From Flavisphingopyxis soli (GTDB taxonomy: Bacteria; Pseudomonadota; Alphaproteobacteria; Sphingomonadales; Sphingomonadaceae), in NCBI RefSeq assembly GCF_007995095.1, contig NZ_VOPY01000003.1, positions 248,001 through 312,000 on the forward strand: DNA of 64,000 nucleotides. Reading direction: 5' to 3'. The number at the start of each line of letters is the position of its first letter. Positions within the stretch are counted from its first letter, which is position 1. The notes under the pieces are model-generated. The model did not search any database. It was given only the letters and a program-made list of their open reading frames with translations, and was not told the origin of the DNA. Made by a program: the position numbers and the translations under genes. Shown here piece by piece: positions 35,295 through 43,195 of the stretch.

Positions 35295-36281
35295 TCAACC
35301 GTCGGAATTTTCGGTTTCGCCGAGCGCCGCGTCGATGACGGCGTCCTTGACCTTTTTGCCACGGAGGATCCCGCCGAACAGCGATTTGGCGCCGCGGAGC
35401 AGGCCGCCGCCGGCTTCGGGCTGCGCCGCGTCGTTTTCGGGCGGCCTGACGCGCCGGGTTGCGACGTCGCCATCGTCGCCGTCGCCCCTGCTGTCGATGT
35501 CGTGATCGTCTGCTGCGGCCTCACCCTTGATGCCGTCGTACTTCATATAAACGGCAGCCTGCGGTTCCTTGGCGGGGGGCGCGACGCGCTGACCCGGCTT
35601 GGGCGCAGCCGATGGCCTCGCCGCGACACCCTTGGCCTTGCCGATATCGGGATCGCCGACATAGTTGACGGTCACCTTGAATGTCGTTGCGGCGGTCGCG
35701 GCCTGGTACCAATAGCCGCCGGTATCGGGTCCACCGCCGATCTTCTTGCGGCACACGCCCTTGAACTCGGCGGGCACGTTGATGCTGAACGCATGGTCGT
35801 GGCGCAGGAACGCGGCGGCATCGCCGCCCTTGGCGACATGGTCCTTCAGTGCACGCTCGACGATGGCGACCGGATCGAGAGCGATGCCGCCGGTGCCTTC
35901 GTGAAGCGCCTTGGCGGGGATTGGTATGGTGTCGGCGTAATAGCGCTCGCGCGGCTTGCCCGACGGGGTGTGGGCCCCCGCGTCGGTCCCGCCGATAAAG
36001 GCCCCGGCGCGGGTGATGCCGCTGCCGAACTTGCAGCGCACGCCGCCTTCGACATCGATGTCGAAGCCCTTGCTGTCATGCGCCAGCTTGCGCTTGGCGG
36101 GTGCGGTGCTTTGCGACGAATTGGCGACATTGATGATGATGATGCCCGCATCGACGGCGATGCCGATGCCCTCGGCGCGCGATCCGGCGGTGCCGTGCGA
36201 GCTTAGCGAGACGTTGGCGAGCGCCGCGCCCGAGAGGCCCAGCGCAATTGTGGCGGCGGATAGATACACGATTTTCTTCAT
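35295..36281 (-). CDS. Hypothetical secreted protein (328 aa)
   Basis: The protein begins with a clear signal peptide (MKKIVYLSAATIALGLSG, likely cut after ALA). The mature part has a well-folded-looking region (about 30-215) with two cysteines, one in VRCKFGSG and one in KGVCRKKIGGG, which could form a disulfide. A proline-rich linker and an Asp/Gly-rich acidic stretch (DDHDIDSRGDGDDGD, about 255-270) follow. I do not recognise the family. A GGGAG Shine-Dalgarno sits at normal distance from the ATG at 36281. It is divergent from a tetR gene, which probably regulates it, and both lie in a segment inserted beside nth. Confidence 0.72.
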   Translation of the reverse strand: MKKIVYLSAATIALGLSGAALANVSLSSHGTAGSRAEGIGIAVDAGIIIINVANSSQSTAPAKRKLAHDSKGFDIDVEGGVRCKFGSGITRAGAFIGGTDAGAHTPSGKPRERYYADTIPIPAKALHEGTGGIALDPVAIVERALKDHVAKGGDAAAFLRHDHAFSINVPAEFKGVCRKKIGGGPDTGGYWYQAATAATTFKVTVNYVGDPDIGKAKGVAARPSAAPKPGQRVAPPAKEPQAAVYMKYDGIKGEAAADDHDIDSRGDGDDGDVATRRVRPPENDAAQPEAGGGLLRGAKSLFGGILRGKKVKDAVIDAALGETENSDG

Positions 36282-36304
36282 GAACATTCTCCCTTTGAAA
36301 CACA

Positions 36305-36359
36305 TTGACAGTCTCTCGATAGGACGTATTAGATTATAAGTCTAGAGCAACAATCTAGA
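36305..36359. promoter_or_regulatory. Divergent promoters and candidate TetR operator
   Basis: Rightward, TTGACA (36305-36310), 16 bases and TATTAG (36327-36332) can drive the tetR gene. Leftward, a perfect TATAAT (36338-36333) can drive the secreted-protein gene. Two copies of TCTAGA seven bases apart (36341-36359) make an inverted repeat next to the leftward -10 and just after the rightward -10. A regulator bound there could block both. The assignment to the adjacent TetR is inference. Confidence 0.5.
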
Positions 36360-36423
36360 GGGTTGTTCTATGCGGATTTTATGCTAACGCGCCGGTCGGA
36401 CCACCCCCTGGAATGGAGCTCTC

Positions 36424-37056
36424 ATGCAACCCAAAACCGCCCGTACGACTCGACAAAAGGTGATTGATTCGGCGACTGAGCTGACGCTCGAACACGGCTT
36501 CACCGCGGTCTCGCTGAAGGACATCGAAAAGCATTCGGGCGTCTCTAACGGCAGTATTTTCCACCATTTCGGTTCGAAAGACGGGATCTTGCGTGAGCTG
36601 TTCGTCGCCGAAAGACGTGCCTATCTGGGTGCCGTGGGGGAGGCGATCCTCGGCTATGACGGCGACCCCGTGAGGGCGTTCGGCGAGGGCGCGCGGGCTG
36701 CGCTGCGCTATCACACCGACCACCGGCAGCGGTATCAGCGGCTCATCGTCGAGTTCAATATTTCCGACTGGATGCACGATAATGCCGAGCTGTGGATCGA
36801 ACTTGCCGGCGACCTGCAACAGCCCGTTGTCGATTGGGCGGTGCCGCATTTCGCCGCGGCTAGATTGCCGCTCCTGGCGCCTTCGCTGTTCCAGGCGCTG
36901 ACGCTGGGGCCGGCCGAAGCGGTAACGCGGCAATGGCTGGCAGGAAGGCTCGTCGGCAGGCCGGTCGATTACGGCGACCTCGTCGCGAATTTCGTGGCGG
37001 CGGGGTTGCGGGCCCAGCTGGTTCGGACCCCGGACCCGGTCGCGGCCGACCGCTAG
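36424..37056 (+). CDS. TetR/AcrR family regulator
   Basis: The 210-residue protein has the TetR helix-turn-helix at residues 10-57 (ELTLEHGFTAVSLKDIEKHS, then GVSNGSIFHHFGSKDGILRE) and a helical ligand-binding C-terminal domain. It is divergent from the secreted-protein gene at 35295 and probably controls it. Its TAG stop overlaps the stop of the convergent nth gene (shared CTAG at 37053-37056), placing the junction of the inserted segment exactly at the nth 3' end. Confidence 0.85.
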   Translation: MQPKTARTTRQKVIDSATELTLEHGFTAVSLKDIEKHSGVSNGSIFHHFGSKDGILRELFVAERRAYLGAVGEAILGYDGDPVRAFGEGARAALRYHTDHRQRYQRLIVEFNISDWMHDNAELWIELAGDLQQPVVDWAVPHFAAARLPLLAPSLFQALTLGPAEAVTRQWLAGRLVGRPVDYGDLVANFVAAGLRAQLVRTPDPVAADR

Positions 37057-37718
37057 GCGACGGTCTTGGGCGTCGTGGTCCTTGGCGGCGGCGTCTTGGG
37101 TTTATAGGGGCACAGGTCGTCGACCGGGCAGCGCCAGCATTCGGGGGTGCGCGCCTTGCAGGTATAACGACCGTGCAGGATCAGCCAGTGGTGCGCGTCG
37201 CGGCGAAAGGGGGGCGGGACAAGCTTGTCGAGTTTGGCCTCGACCGCCTCGGGCGTCTTGCCCGGCGCGAGCTTCGTCCGGTTGGCGACGCGAAAGACGT
37301 GCGTATCGACGGCGAAGGTTTCGGCCCCGAAGGCGCAGTTCATCACGACATTGGCGGTCTTTCGCCCGACCCCGGGCAGCGCGACGAGCGCGCCGCGATC
37401 GTGCGGCACTTCGCCGTCATGATGGACGATCAGCGCCTGCGACAGCGCGATGACGTTCTTCGCCTTGGTGTTGAACAGCCCGATCGTCTTGATGTGCTGT
37501 TTGAGGCCAGCCTCGCCGAGCGCGACCATCTCGGCGGGGGTCCTGACCTCGTCGAACAGCGCGCGCGTCGCCTTGTTGACGCCGACATCGGTCGATTGCG
37601 CCGACAGGACGACCGCGACGAGCAACTGGAAATGGTTCGAGAATTCGAGCTCGGTGACCGGGTCGGGATTCGCCTCGGCCAGCCGCGAGAAGAATTCGAA
37701 GATGTCGGCGCGCTTCAT
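37053..37718 (-). CDS. nth: Endonuclease III
   Basis: The 221-residue base-excision-repair enzyme removes oxidised pyrimidines and cuts abasic sites. The helix-hairpin-helix LPGVGRKTANVVMNCAFG holds the catalytic lysine, VDTHVFRVANR the catalytic aspartate, and the [4Fe-4S] loop C-X6-C-X2-C-X5-C is visible in CKARTPECWRCPVDDLC. It is the last gene of the dapB operon, overlapping the preceding gene as ATGA. A diverged copy of its 3' end survives at 35114-35206. Confidence 0.95.
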   Translation of the reverse strand: MKRADIFEFFSRLAEANPDPVTELEFSNHFQLLVAVVLSAQSTDVGVNKATRALFDEVRTPAEMVALGEAGLKQHIKTIGLFNTKAKNVIALSQALIVHHDGEVPHDRGALVALPGVGRKTANVVMNCAFGAETFAVDTHVFRVANRTKLAPGKTPEAVEAKLDKLVPPPFRRDAHHWLILHGRYTCKARTPECWRCPVDDLCPYKPKTPPPRTTTPKTVA

Positions 37719-38239
37719 CGGAGCCAGCGGCTAAGGCGGGGATAGGAGGGCAGGCCCTGTTCGAGCGCGGTGCGCAGGTCGGCGGTCATGCCGTAATAGC
37801 CGAGCATCGGCGCGCCGACATAGCGACCGGTCGCGAAGCTCGTGATCAGCGACTTGCTGTCGCCCCGATAGCCGCCGCCATGGAACAGCTGGGCGGGGGG
37901 CAGTCGGCACTCGACCGCCGCGGCATACGACCAGGCGATCGCCATCATCTCGTCGGTCGGATCGGGTTCGAGCGGGCCGAGCGTCGGGCGGATCGCGGGA
38001 TCGGCCACGGCGATATGGCCGCCTTCGTGGAGCAGGTCGCCGGGCCAGACGGGCACCTCCGGATCGATCAGCAACCGGCCCCCGACGATCGCCAGACCGT
38101 CGAGCAGCTGGACCTCGGCATCGCCGATCCAGTCGACGTCGATCCCGACGGTGGCGAGAAAGGCGAGGCAGCGCTCGGCGGCTGCGGCACCTCCGCCTTC
38201 CTCATGCCAGCGGCACGCGTCGGCAGTGACGCTGCTCAC
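37715..38239 (-). CDS. Hypothetical protein with a HEGGH zinc-site motif
   Basis: The 174-residue protein has DLLHEGGHIAVADP near residue 78, an HExxH motif typical of zinc metalloproteases or other zinc enzymes, preceded by WPGDLLHE and followed by a glutamate-containing segment (DPTDEMMAIAWSYAAAVECR) that could supply the third ligand. No transmembrane helix or signal is present. It starts at a GTG (38239) overlapping the dapB stop as GTGA and ends overlapping the nth start, so all three are made together. I do not recognise a characterised relative; the metalloprotease role is inference from the motif. Confidence 0.72.
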   Translation of the reverse strand: MSSVTADACRWHEEGGGAAAAERCLAFLATVGIDVDWIGDAEVQLLDGLAIVGGRLLIDPEVPVWPGDLLHEGGHIAVADPAIRPTLGPLEPDPTDEMMAIAWSYAAAVECRLPPAQLFHGGGYRGDSKSLITSFATGRYVGAPMLGYYGMTADLRTALEQGLPSYPRLSRWLR

Positions 38240-38964
38240 AGGTCGAGGACGCTTTGCATGTCGTATCGAGCCGCCGGACGCCCGACGAGCCACGCCGCCG
38301 CGCGCAACGCGCCGCGCGCGAAGATGTCGCGACTTTCGGCGACATGGCTGAGGACAATGCGTTCGCCATCGCCGAGCAGCGCGACGCTGTGATCGCCCGC
38401 GACGGTCCCGCCACGCAGCGATGCGAAGCCGATCGCCCCGCGCGTGCGCGCACCGGTATGGCCGTCGCGGCCGCGCTCGGAGGCGTCGGCGAGAGCGATG
38501 CCGCGACCGGCGGCGGCGGCCTCGCCGAGCAACAGCGCGGTCCCCGAAGGCGCATCGACCTTGTCGCGATGGTGCGTTTCGACGATCTCGATATCCCAGT
38601 CGTTGCCGAGCCGCGCGGCGGCGTCGCGGACAAGATGCGCGAGCATCGTCACGCCGAGCGAGGTGTTGCCCGTCTGCAGCACCGCGATCTCGCTGGCCGC
38701 CTCGTCGATCAGCCAGTGATGGCGCTCCTCGAGTCCGGTGGTGCCGATGACGATCGGCGTGGCGTTCGCCACCGCGGCGGCAAGATGTGCTTCGAGTGCA
38801 TCAGGGGTCGAGAAATCGATCAGCACGTCGCTTTTCTCGGCAAGAGCTTCTGCGTCGCCACCGCGATCAATCCCACCCGCGAGGCGCAGGCCAGCGTCTT
38901 CGATCAGGCTCGCAATCGCGCGGCCCATGCGGCCTTCGCTGCCCAATATGCCGATGCTCGTCAT
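38236..38964 (-). CDS. dapB: 4-hydroxy-tetrahydrodipicolinate reductase
   Basis: The 242-residue enzyme of the lysine/diaminopimelate pathway has the N-terminal GSEGRMGRAI cofactor loop, the PIVIGTTGLEERH segment, the substrate block VETHHRDKVDAPSGTAL containing the catalytic histidine and lysine, and the C-terminal RDIFARGALRAAAWLVG. It leads an operon with the HEGGH protein and nth. It is divergent from cobB across 53 bases. The partner dapE lies 17 kb away in the same window. Confidence 0.93.
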   Translation of the reverse strand: MTSIGILGSEGRMGRAIASLIEDAGLRLAGGIDRGGDAEALAEKSDVLIDFSTPDALEAHLAAAVANATPIVIGTTGLEERHHWLIDEAASEIAVLQTGNTSLGVTMLAHLVRDAAARLGNDWDIEIVETHHRDKVDAPSGTALLLGEAAAAGRGIALADASERGRDGHTGARTRGAIGFASLRGGTVAGDHSVALLGDGERIVLSHVAESRDIFARGALRAAAWLVGRPAARYDMQSVLDL

Positions 38965-39017
38965 GACGCGTGCTTTCCCTGTTGAGCGCGCTGCGCGCTG
39001 CGGCCATGTTGGCGTTC

Positions 39018-39761
39018 ATGGCCACGATACGCAACCGCCCAATCCGCAACATCGTCCTGCTGACCGGCGCGGGGATCAGCGCCGAAAGCGGCATCGGCAC
39101 GTTCAGGGACAATAATGGGCTGTGGGAGCAGCATCGCGTCGAGGATGTCGCGACGCCCGAGGCCTTCGCGCGCGATCCCGATCTCGTCCACCGCTTCTAT
39201 GACATGCGCCGCGCGGCGATCCAGCAGGCGCTGCCCAATGCGGCGCACGATGCGCTCGCGCGGCTCGAGTGTGAATGGACCAAAAGAGATGGTCACGATC
39301 TCCTCATCGTCACGCAGAATGTCGACGATTTGCACGAGCGCGCGGGGGTCCAATTCGGCTTGGAGAAAACGCGCGTCCTCCACATGCACGGCCAGCACCT
39401 GACCGCGTGGTGCACCGCTTGCGACGCGCGGCCCGTATGGCGCGATCCGCTGAGCGACCGGCCGCCTTGCCCCGAATGCGGCGTGAGCGCGCTGCGACCC
39501 GATGTCGTCTGGTTCGGCGAGATGCCATACGAGATGGAGCGAATCTACGACGCGTTGCGCGCCGCCGACCTGTTCGTGTCGATCGGCACGTCGGGCGCGG
39601 TCTATCCCGCCGCCGGCTTCGTCCGCGACGCGCGTGCGCTCGGCGTGGCGACGCTCGAGCTCAACATGGAGCCGAGCCAGGGCAGCGACTGGTTCGACGA
39701 GGCGCGCCACGGCCCGGCAACGCAGCTGGTCCCCCAATGGGTCGAGGAGGTATTGCGATGA
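39018..39761 (+). CDS. cobB: NAD-dependent protein deacylase (sirtuin)
   Basis: The 247-residue sirtuin removes acyl groups from lysines using NAD. Motifs in order are GAGISAESGIGTFRD, TQNVDDLHERAG, the catalytic histidine in LHMHGQ, a structural zinc site CTAC and CPEC, and GEMPYEMERI with GTSGAVYPAAGF. ATGs at 39006 and 39018 are both close to the motif start; an ATG at 38970 would sit against the dapB gene. The stop overlaps the next gene as ATGA. Confidence 0.92.
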   Translation: MATIRNRPIRNIVLLTGAGISAESGIGTFRDNNGLWEQHRVEDVATPEAFARDPDLVHRFYDMRRAAIQQALPNAAHDALARLECEWTKRDGHDLLIVTQNVDDLHERAGVQFGLEKTRVLHMHGQHLTAWCTACDARPVWRDPLSDRPPCPECGVSALRPDVVWFGEMPYEMERIYDALRAADLFVSIGTSGAVYPAAGFVRDARALGVATLELNMEPSQGSDWFDEARHGPATQLVPQWVEEVLR

Positions 39762-40102
39762 GTGAACCGACGATCGAAGGCAGCTGCCATTGCGGCGCGA
39801 TCACGATCCGTATCGCACGCGCGCCGACATCGGTGTCCGAGTGCAACTGTTCGCTGTGCCGCAGGATCGGCGGATTTTGGCATTATCTGACGCCGGCGGA
39901 GGTTGCGGTCACGGGCGAGGCGAAAGGCTATGTCCAGGGCGACTGCATGCTGACCAACTGGCATTGCCCGACCTGCGGCTGCACGACGCACTGGACCGCG
40001 ATCGATCCCGATTACGACCGGATGGCGGTCAACATGCGCATGTTTGCGCCCGAAATCTGGGAGACCCTGCCGCGCGAACTGGTCGATGGGGCGAGCTTCT
40101 AG
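39758..40102 (+). CDS. GFA (glutathione-dependent formaldehyde-activating-like) family protein
   Basis: The 114-residue protein has the zinc-binding cysteine pattern of the GFA/CENP-V fold: GSCHCGAI, ECNCSLCRR and HCPTCGCTTHW. Most such proteins have no proven activity and are not true formaldehyde-glutathione ligases. It is coupled to cobB by an ATGA overlap, and ends ten bases before the convergent MoeB/ThiF-like gene. Confidence 0.85.
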   Translation: MSEPTIEGSCHCGAITIRIARAPTSVSECNCSLCRRIGGFWHYLTPAEVAVTGEAKGYVQGDCMLTNWHCPTCGCTTHWTAIDPDYDRMAVNMRMFAPEIWETLPRELVDGASF

Positions 40103-40112
40103 GCGCGGCTTA

Positions 40113-40874
40113 TTATTTCGGCGTTCCGCATGCTCTGCAATCGGCGTCCTTGGGGATGCGCATCGTGCGCATCATGGGGGTGAGGCCGTCGAAAATGTGG
40201 AGCTTGCCCGTCTGGTCCTCGCCGAAGGGGACGATGACGCGGATCGCTTCCATCGCCGCCCAGCTGCCCATCATCCCGCACAGCGCGCCGAGCACGCCGA
40301 CTTCGGAGCAGCTGTCGCAATCGTCGGCGTCGTGCGCATCGCCGACGAAGCAGCGGTAGCAGGGCGCGCCTTCACGCCAGCCGGAAAAGGTGCCGATCTG
40401 GCCCTGGAACTGGCCGATCGCTGCCGAAACGAGCGGGATTTCGAGCCGCACGGTCGCGTCGGACACGACCAGCCGCGTGGCGAAATTGTCGCTGCCATCG
40501 ACGACGACGTCGGCGCCCGCCAGCAATGCATCGACATTGTCGCGCGTCACGCGCGTTTCGACGGGCATGAAGGAGACACCGGGATTGATCCGCGCGATCG
40601 CCTTGGCCGCGCCGTCGACCTTGGGCGCGCCGACCTCGGCGCTGTCGAACAGGATCTGGCGCTGCAGGTTGCTCAGCGAAATCGCGTCGTCGTCGATCAC
40701 CGTCAGCCGGCCGATCCCGGCAGCGGCGAGATAGAGCAGGACCGGGCCGCCGATGCCGCCCGCGCCGATCACGACGACATGCGCGCTGGTCAGTGCGACC
40801 TGGCCCGCGCCGCCGATCTCCTTGAGGACAATCTGGCGCGCATAGCGGTCGAGCTCGTCGTCGCTGAGCGGCAT
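40113..40874 (-). CDS. MoeB/ThiF-type E1-like adenylyltransferase
   Basis: The 253-residue protein has the nucleotide-binding VIGAGGIGGPVLLYLAAAG motif (about residue 35), DDDAISLSNLQRQILF, DGSDNFATR with the adenylation aspartate, and two zinc-binding CxxC pairs (APCYRCF and DCRACG). Such enzymes activate the C-terminal Gly-Gly of sulfur carriers MoaD or ThiS. No rhodanese domain follows. MoeB and ThiF cannot be told apart here. It starts at TGATG overlapping the dut stop. Confidence 0.85.
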   Translation of the reverse strand: MPLSDDELDRYARQIVLKEIGGAGQVALTSAHVVVIGAGGIGGPVLLYLAAAGIGRLTVIDDDAISLSNLQRQILFDSAEVGAPKVDGAAKAIARINPGVSFMPVETRVTRDNVDALLAGADVVVDGSDNFATRLVVSDATVRLEIPLVSAAIGQFQGQIGTFSGWREGAPCYRCFVGDAHDADDCDSCSEVGVLGALCGMMGSWAAMEAIRVIVPFGEDQTGKLHIFDGLTPMMRTMRIPKDADCRACGTPK

Positions 40875-41320
40875 CAGCGCCCCGTCGAGCCGAAGCCGTC
40901 GTTGCCGCGCTCGGTATCGGACAGTTCCTCGACGACGTCCCATTGCGCCAGCGTGACCGGGGCCACGACCAGCTGCGCGATGCGGTCGCCGCGTTTCACC
41001 TCGAAATATTCCTCGCCGAGATTGGCGAGGATGATCTTCACCTCGCCGCGATAGTCGCTGTCGATCGTGCCGGGCGTGTTGAGGCAGGTGATGCCATGCT
41101 CGATCGCGAGGCCCGAGCGCGGGCGGACCTGGATTTCATAGCCTTCGGGGATCGCGACCGCGAAGCCGGTGCTGACCGCATGGCGGCGGCCGGGCTTCAA
41201 TGTCAGCGATTCGGCCGCGACGATGTCCATCCCCGCCGCTCCGGGCGTCTTGTACGCCGGCAGCGGCAGGTTGCCGCCGTTCGACAGGCGCTTGATCCTG
41301 ACGCTCACGTTATTCGCCAT
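40874..41320 (-). CDS. dut: dUTP diphosphatase
   Basis: The 148-residue enzyme hydrolyses dUTP to dUMP. All five dUTPase motifs are seen: [41 protein letters not shown] and the C-terminal [12 protein letters not shown] start it at MANNV (41320), which has GGAG at nine bases; a second ATG at 41335 is possible. Its start overlaps the coaBC end by 11 bases. Confidence 0.95.
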   Translation of the reverse strand: MANNVSVRIKRLSNGGNLPLPAYKTPGAAGMDIVAAESLTLKPGRRHAVSTGFAVAIPEGYEIQVRPRSGLAIEHGITCLNTPGTIDSDYRGEVKIILANLGEEYFEVKRGDRIAQLVVAPVTLAQWDVVEELSDTERGNDGFGSTGR

Positions 41321-42593
41321 CGCCGCGGTCTCCATGTTTGTCGTCCCATGCCTGCGCGGCGCGCGCCACCAGTCGCCGTGCGACCTCGATCTTGGGCAGG
41401 CTGTCCCAGCTCTCGACGCCGTCGGCGGTGACGAGGTGGACCGCGTTGGTCGCGCCGCCCATGACGCTCTTGCCCTTGCCGCCCGATACGTCGTTGGCGA
41501 CGATCCAGTCGGCGCCTTTCTTCGTGCGCTTGGCCTGTGCGTGCTCGACGACCTTCTGCGTTTCGGCGGCAAAGCCGATCAGCAGCGAAGGGCGCCGATC
41601 CGAGGTCGCGAGCCGCGCAAGAATGTCGGTATTTTCGGTGAGCTCGAGCGGGGCAGGCCCCCCATCTTTCTGTCCCGACTTCTTGATCTTCTGCGCGTCG
41701 GTGCTGGCGGCGCGCCAGTCGGCGACCGCGGCGACCATGAAGGCGATGTCGGCGGGCAGCGCGTCCTCGACCGCTTGCGCCATCTCCTCGGCGGTATCGA
41801 CGTCGATCCGGGTGACGCCTGCGGGCGTCGTCAGGTGGACCGGACCCGCGATCAGCGTGACGTCGGCGCCCGCGAGCGCGGCCTCGGCGGCGATCGCAAA
41901 GCCCTGCCGCCCCGACGATCGGTTGGCGATATAGCGCACCGGGTCGATCGGTTCGTGCGTCGGCCCGGCGGTGACGAGGACGCGGGAGCCGTGCAGCGGG
42001 CGATGCTCACCGGGCGCGAAATCGGGCTGTCCGGCGAGCACGTCCTTGCCGCGATTGGCGAGCGCGCTCTCGATCTCGGCAAAGATCGCGGCGGGTTCGG
42101 GCAGGCGGCCGGGGCCGTATTCGCCGCACGCCATCTCGCCCTCATCGGGGTTGATGACATCAATGCCATCGTGGCGCAGCTGCGCGACGTTGCGCTGCGT
42201 CGCGGCGTGCTGCCACATGCGCACGTTCATCGCGGGTACGGCGAGCACCGGCGCGTCGGTCGCGAGCAGCAAGGTGGTGGCAAGGTCGTCGGCGTGCCCC
42301 GCCGCCATTTTGGCGATGAGGTCGGCGGTGGCGGGCGCGACGACGATCAGGTCGGCCTCGCGGCTCAACTGGATATGGCCCATCTCGACCTCGTCCTTGA
42401 GGTCCCAGAGCGAGGTGAAGACCTCGTTTTCGGACAGGGCGGCGAGCGTCATCGGCGTGACGAAATGCGATCCGCCCTCGGTAAGGACGCAGCGCACGGT
42501 CATCCCCGCCTTGCGGATCAGCCGGACGAGCTCGCACGCCTTGTAAGCGGCAATCCCGCCGCCGACGATCAGGAGAATGTGTTTATCGGTCAT
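41310..42593 (-). CDS. coaBC: Bifunctional phosphopantothenoylcysteine decarboxylase / phosphopantothenate-cysteine ligase
   Basis: The 427-residue coenzyme A biosynthesis enzyme has the FMN-dependent CoaC half ([48 protein letters not shown] with the PXMNXXMW motif) and the CoaB half from about residue 185 ([33 protein letters not shown]). The ATG at 42593 shares a base with the ccdB stop (TGATG), so translation of this essential gene is linked to a toxin-antitoxin operon. Confidence 0.94.
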   Translation of the reverse strand: MTDKHILLIVGGGIAAYKACELVRLIRKAGMTVRCVLTEGGSHFVTPMTLAALSENEVFTSLWDLKDEVEMGHIQLSREADLIVVAPATADLIAKMAAGHADDLATTLLLATDAPVLAVPAMNVRMWQHAATQRNVAQLRHDGIDVINPDEGEMACGEYGPGRLPEPAAIFAEIESALANRGKDVLAGQPDFAPGEHRPLHGSRVLVTAGPTHEPIDPVRYIANRSSGRQGFAIAAEAALAGADVTLIAGPVHLTTPAGVTRIDVDTAEEMAQAVEDALPADIAFMVAAVADWRAASTDAQKIKKSGQKDGGPAPLELTENTDILARLATSDRRPSLLIGFAAETQKVVEHAQAKRTKKGADWIVANDVSGGKGKSVMGGATNAVHLVTADGVESWDSLPKIEVARRLVARAAQAWDDKHGDRGDGE

Positions 42594-42892
42594 CAATATC
42601 CCGTCAGCAGCATGTCGAGCGCGTTCATGATCGTTATATGCTGATCGTCGAGCGAAGTCGTTACCTCTCCGATTTCGCGCATCGGCACCGCCGCGGCGAA
42701 TTGCGTCACCATGACCATCGGCGCACCCGCGACCTCGAAGGTCGGATTGAGACGCTCGGCGGGATGCGGAGCCCGATCGGGCGGGAGCAGGGGAACGACG
42801 AAGCGGGTCGTGAGCTGTGACAGGATATCGGCCTGGCAGTCGAGCAGATAGCCCGGCTCGCCTTGCCGCTCGAAAACGTCGAATCGCGCCAT
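42593..42892 (-). CDS. ccdB: CcdB-type toxin
   Basis: The 99-residue protein matches CcdB: ARFDVFERQGEPGYLLDCQA at the start, TTRFVVPLLPPDRAP, LNPTFEVAGAPMVMVTQFAA and the C-terminal NALDMLLTGY. CcdB poisons DNA gyrase. The usual C-terminal W-G-I end is replaced by LLTGY, so activity is not certain. It overlaps the antitoxin gene upstream and coaBC downstream, one base each (TGATG). Confidence 0.88.
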   Translation of the reverse strand: MARFDVFERQGEPGYLLDCQADILSQLTTRFVVPLLPPDRAPHPAERLNPTFEVAGAPMVMVTQFAAAVPMREIGEVTTSLDDQHITIMNALDMLLTGY

Positions 42893-43110
42893 CAGAACTG
42901 GCGGTGCCGTGCCAGCGGAAGCCCGTTCTGCGCGACAAAATCGTTCGAGGATTCGAGCGCGTCGCGATTGGCCGCCAACCAGGCTTCGGCGGTCGTTGCG
43001 CGAATGCTTTGCTCGAGCCCGGCTTCGCACGCTTGCGAGATGTTGATGCCCAGCTCCTTGGCCTGGACGATCAACTCTGCATTCAGCGAGACGTTGGTGG
43101 CGCGCTTCAT
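42892..43110 (-). CDS. ccdA: CcdA-type antitoxin
   Basis: The 72-residue protein has an N-terminal ribbon-helix-helix segment (KRATNVSLNAELIVQAKELG) and a C-terminal toxin-binding end with AEAWLAANRDALESSNDFVA, as in CcdA. ATGs at 43110, 43131 and 43149 are possible; the last falls at the expected transcription start, so one of the first two is more likely. It should neutralise CcdB and repress its own promoter at 43148-43184. Confidence 0.86.
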   Translation of the reverse strand: MKRATNVSLNAELIVQAKELGINISQACEAGLEQSIRATTAEAWLAANRDALESSNDFVAQNGLPLARHRQF

Positions 43111-43147
43111 GGCGCCCGATACGCGCGACATCCTGGGGCTATGGTTC

Positions 43148-43184
43148 ATGCGCATATCATATGCGCATTATCGTGACACGTCAA
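43148..43184 (-). promoter_or_regulatory. ccdAB promoter with 21-bp perfect palindromic operator
   Basis: On the minus strand TTGACG (43184-43179), 17 bases, TATGAT (43161-43156) makes a strong promoter. The -10 lies inside a perfect 21-base palindrome, ATGCGCATAT-C-ATATGCGCAT (43148-43168). A dimeric ribbon-helix-helix antitoxin bound there would block RNA polymerase, the usual autoregulation of ccd operons. Confidence 0.75.
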
Positions 43185-43195
43185 ATGCAGCATAG

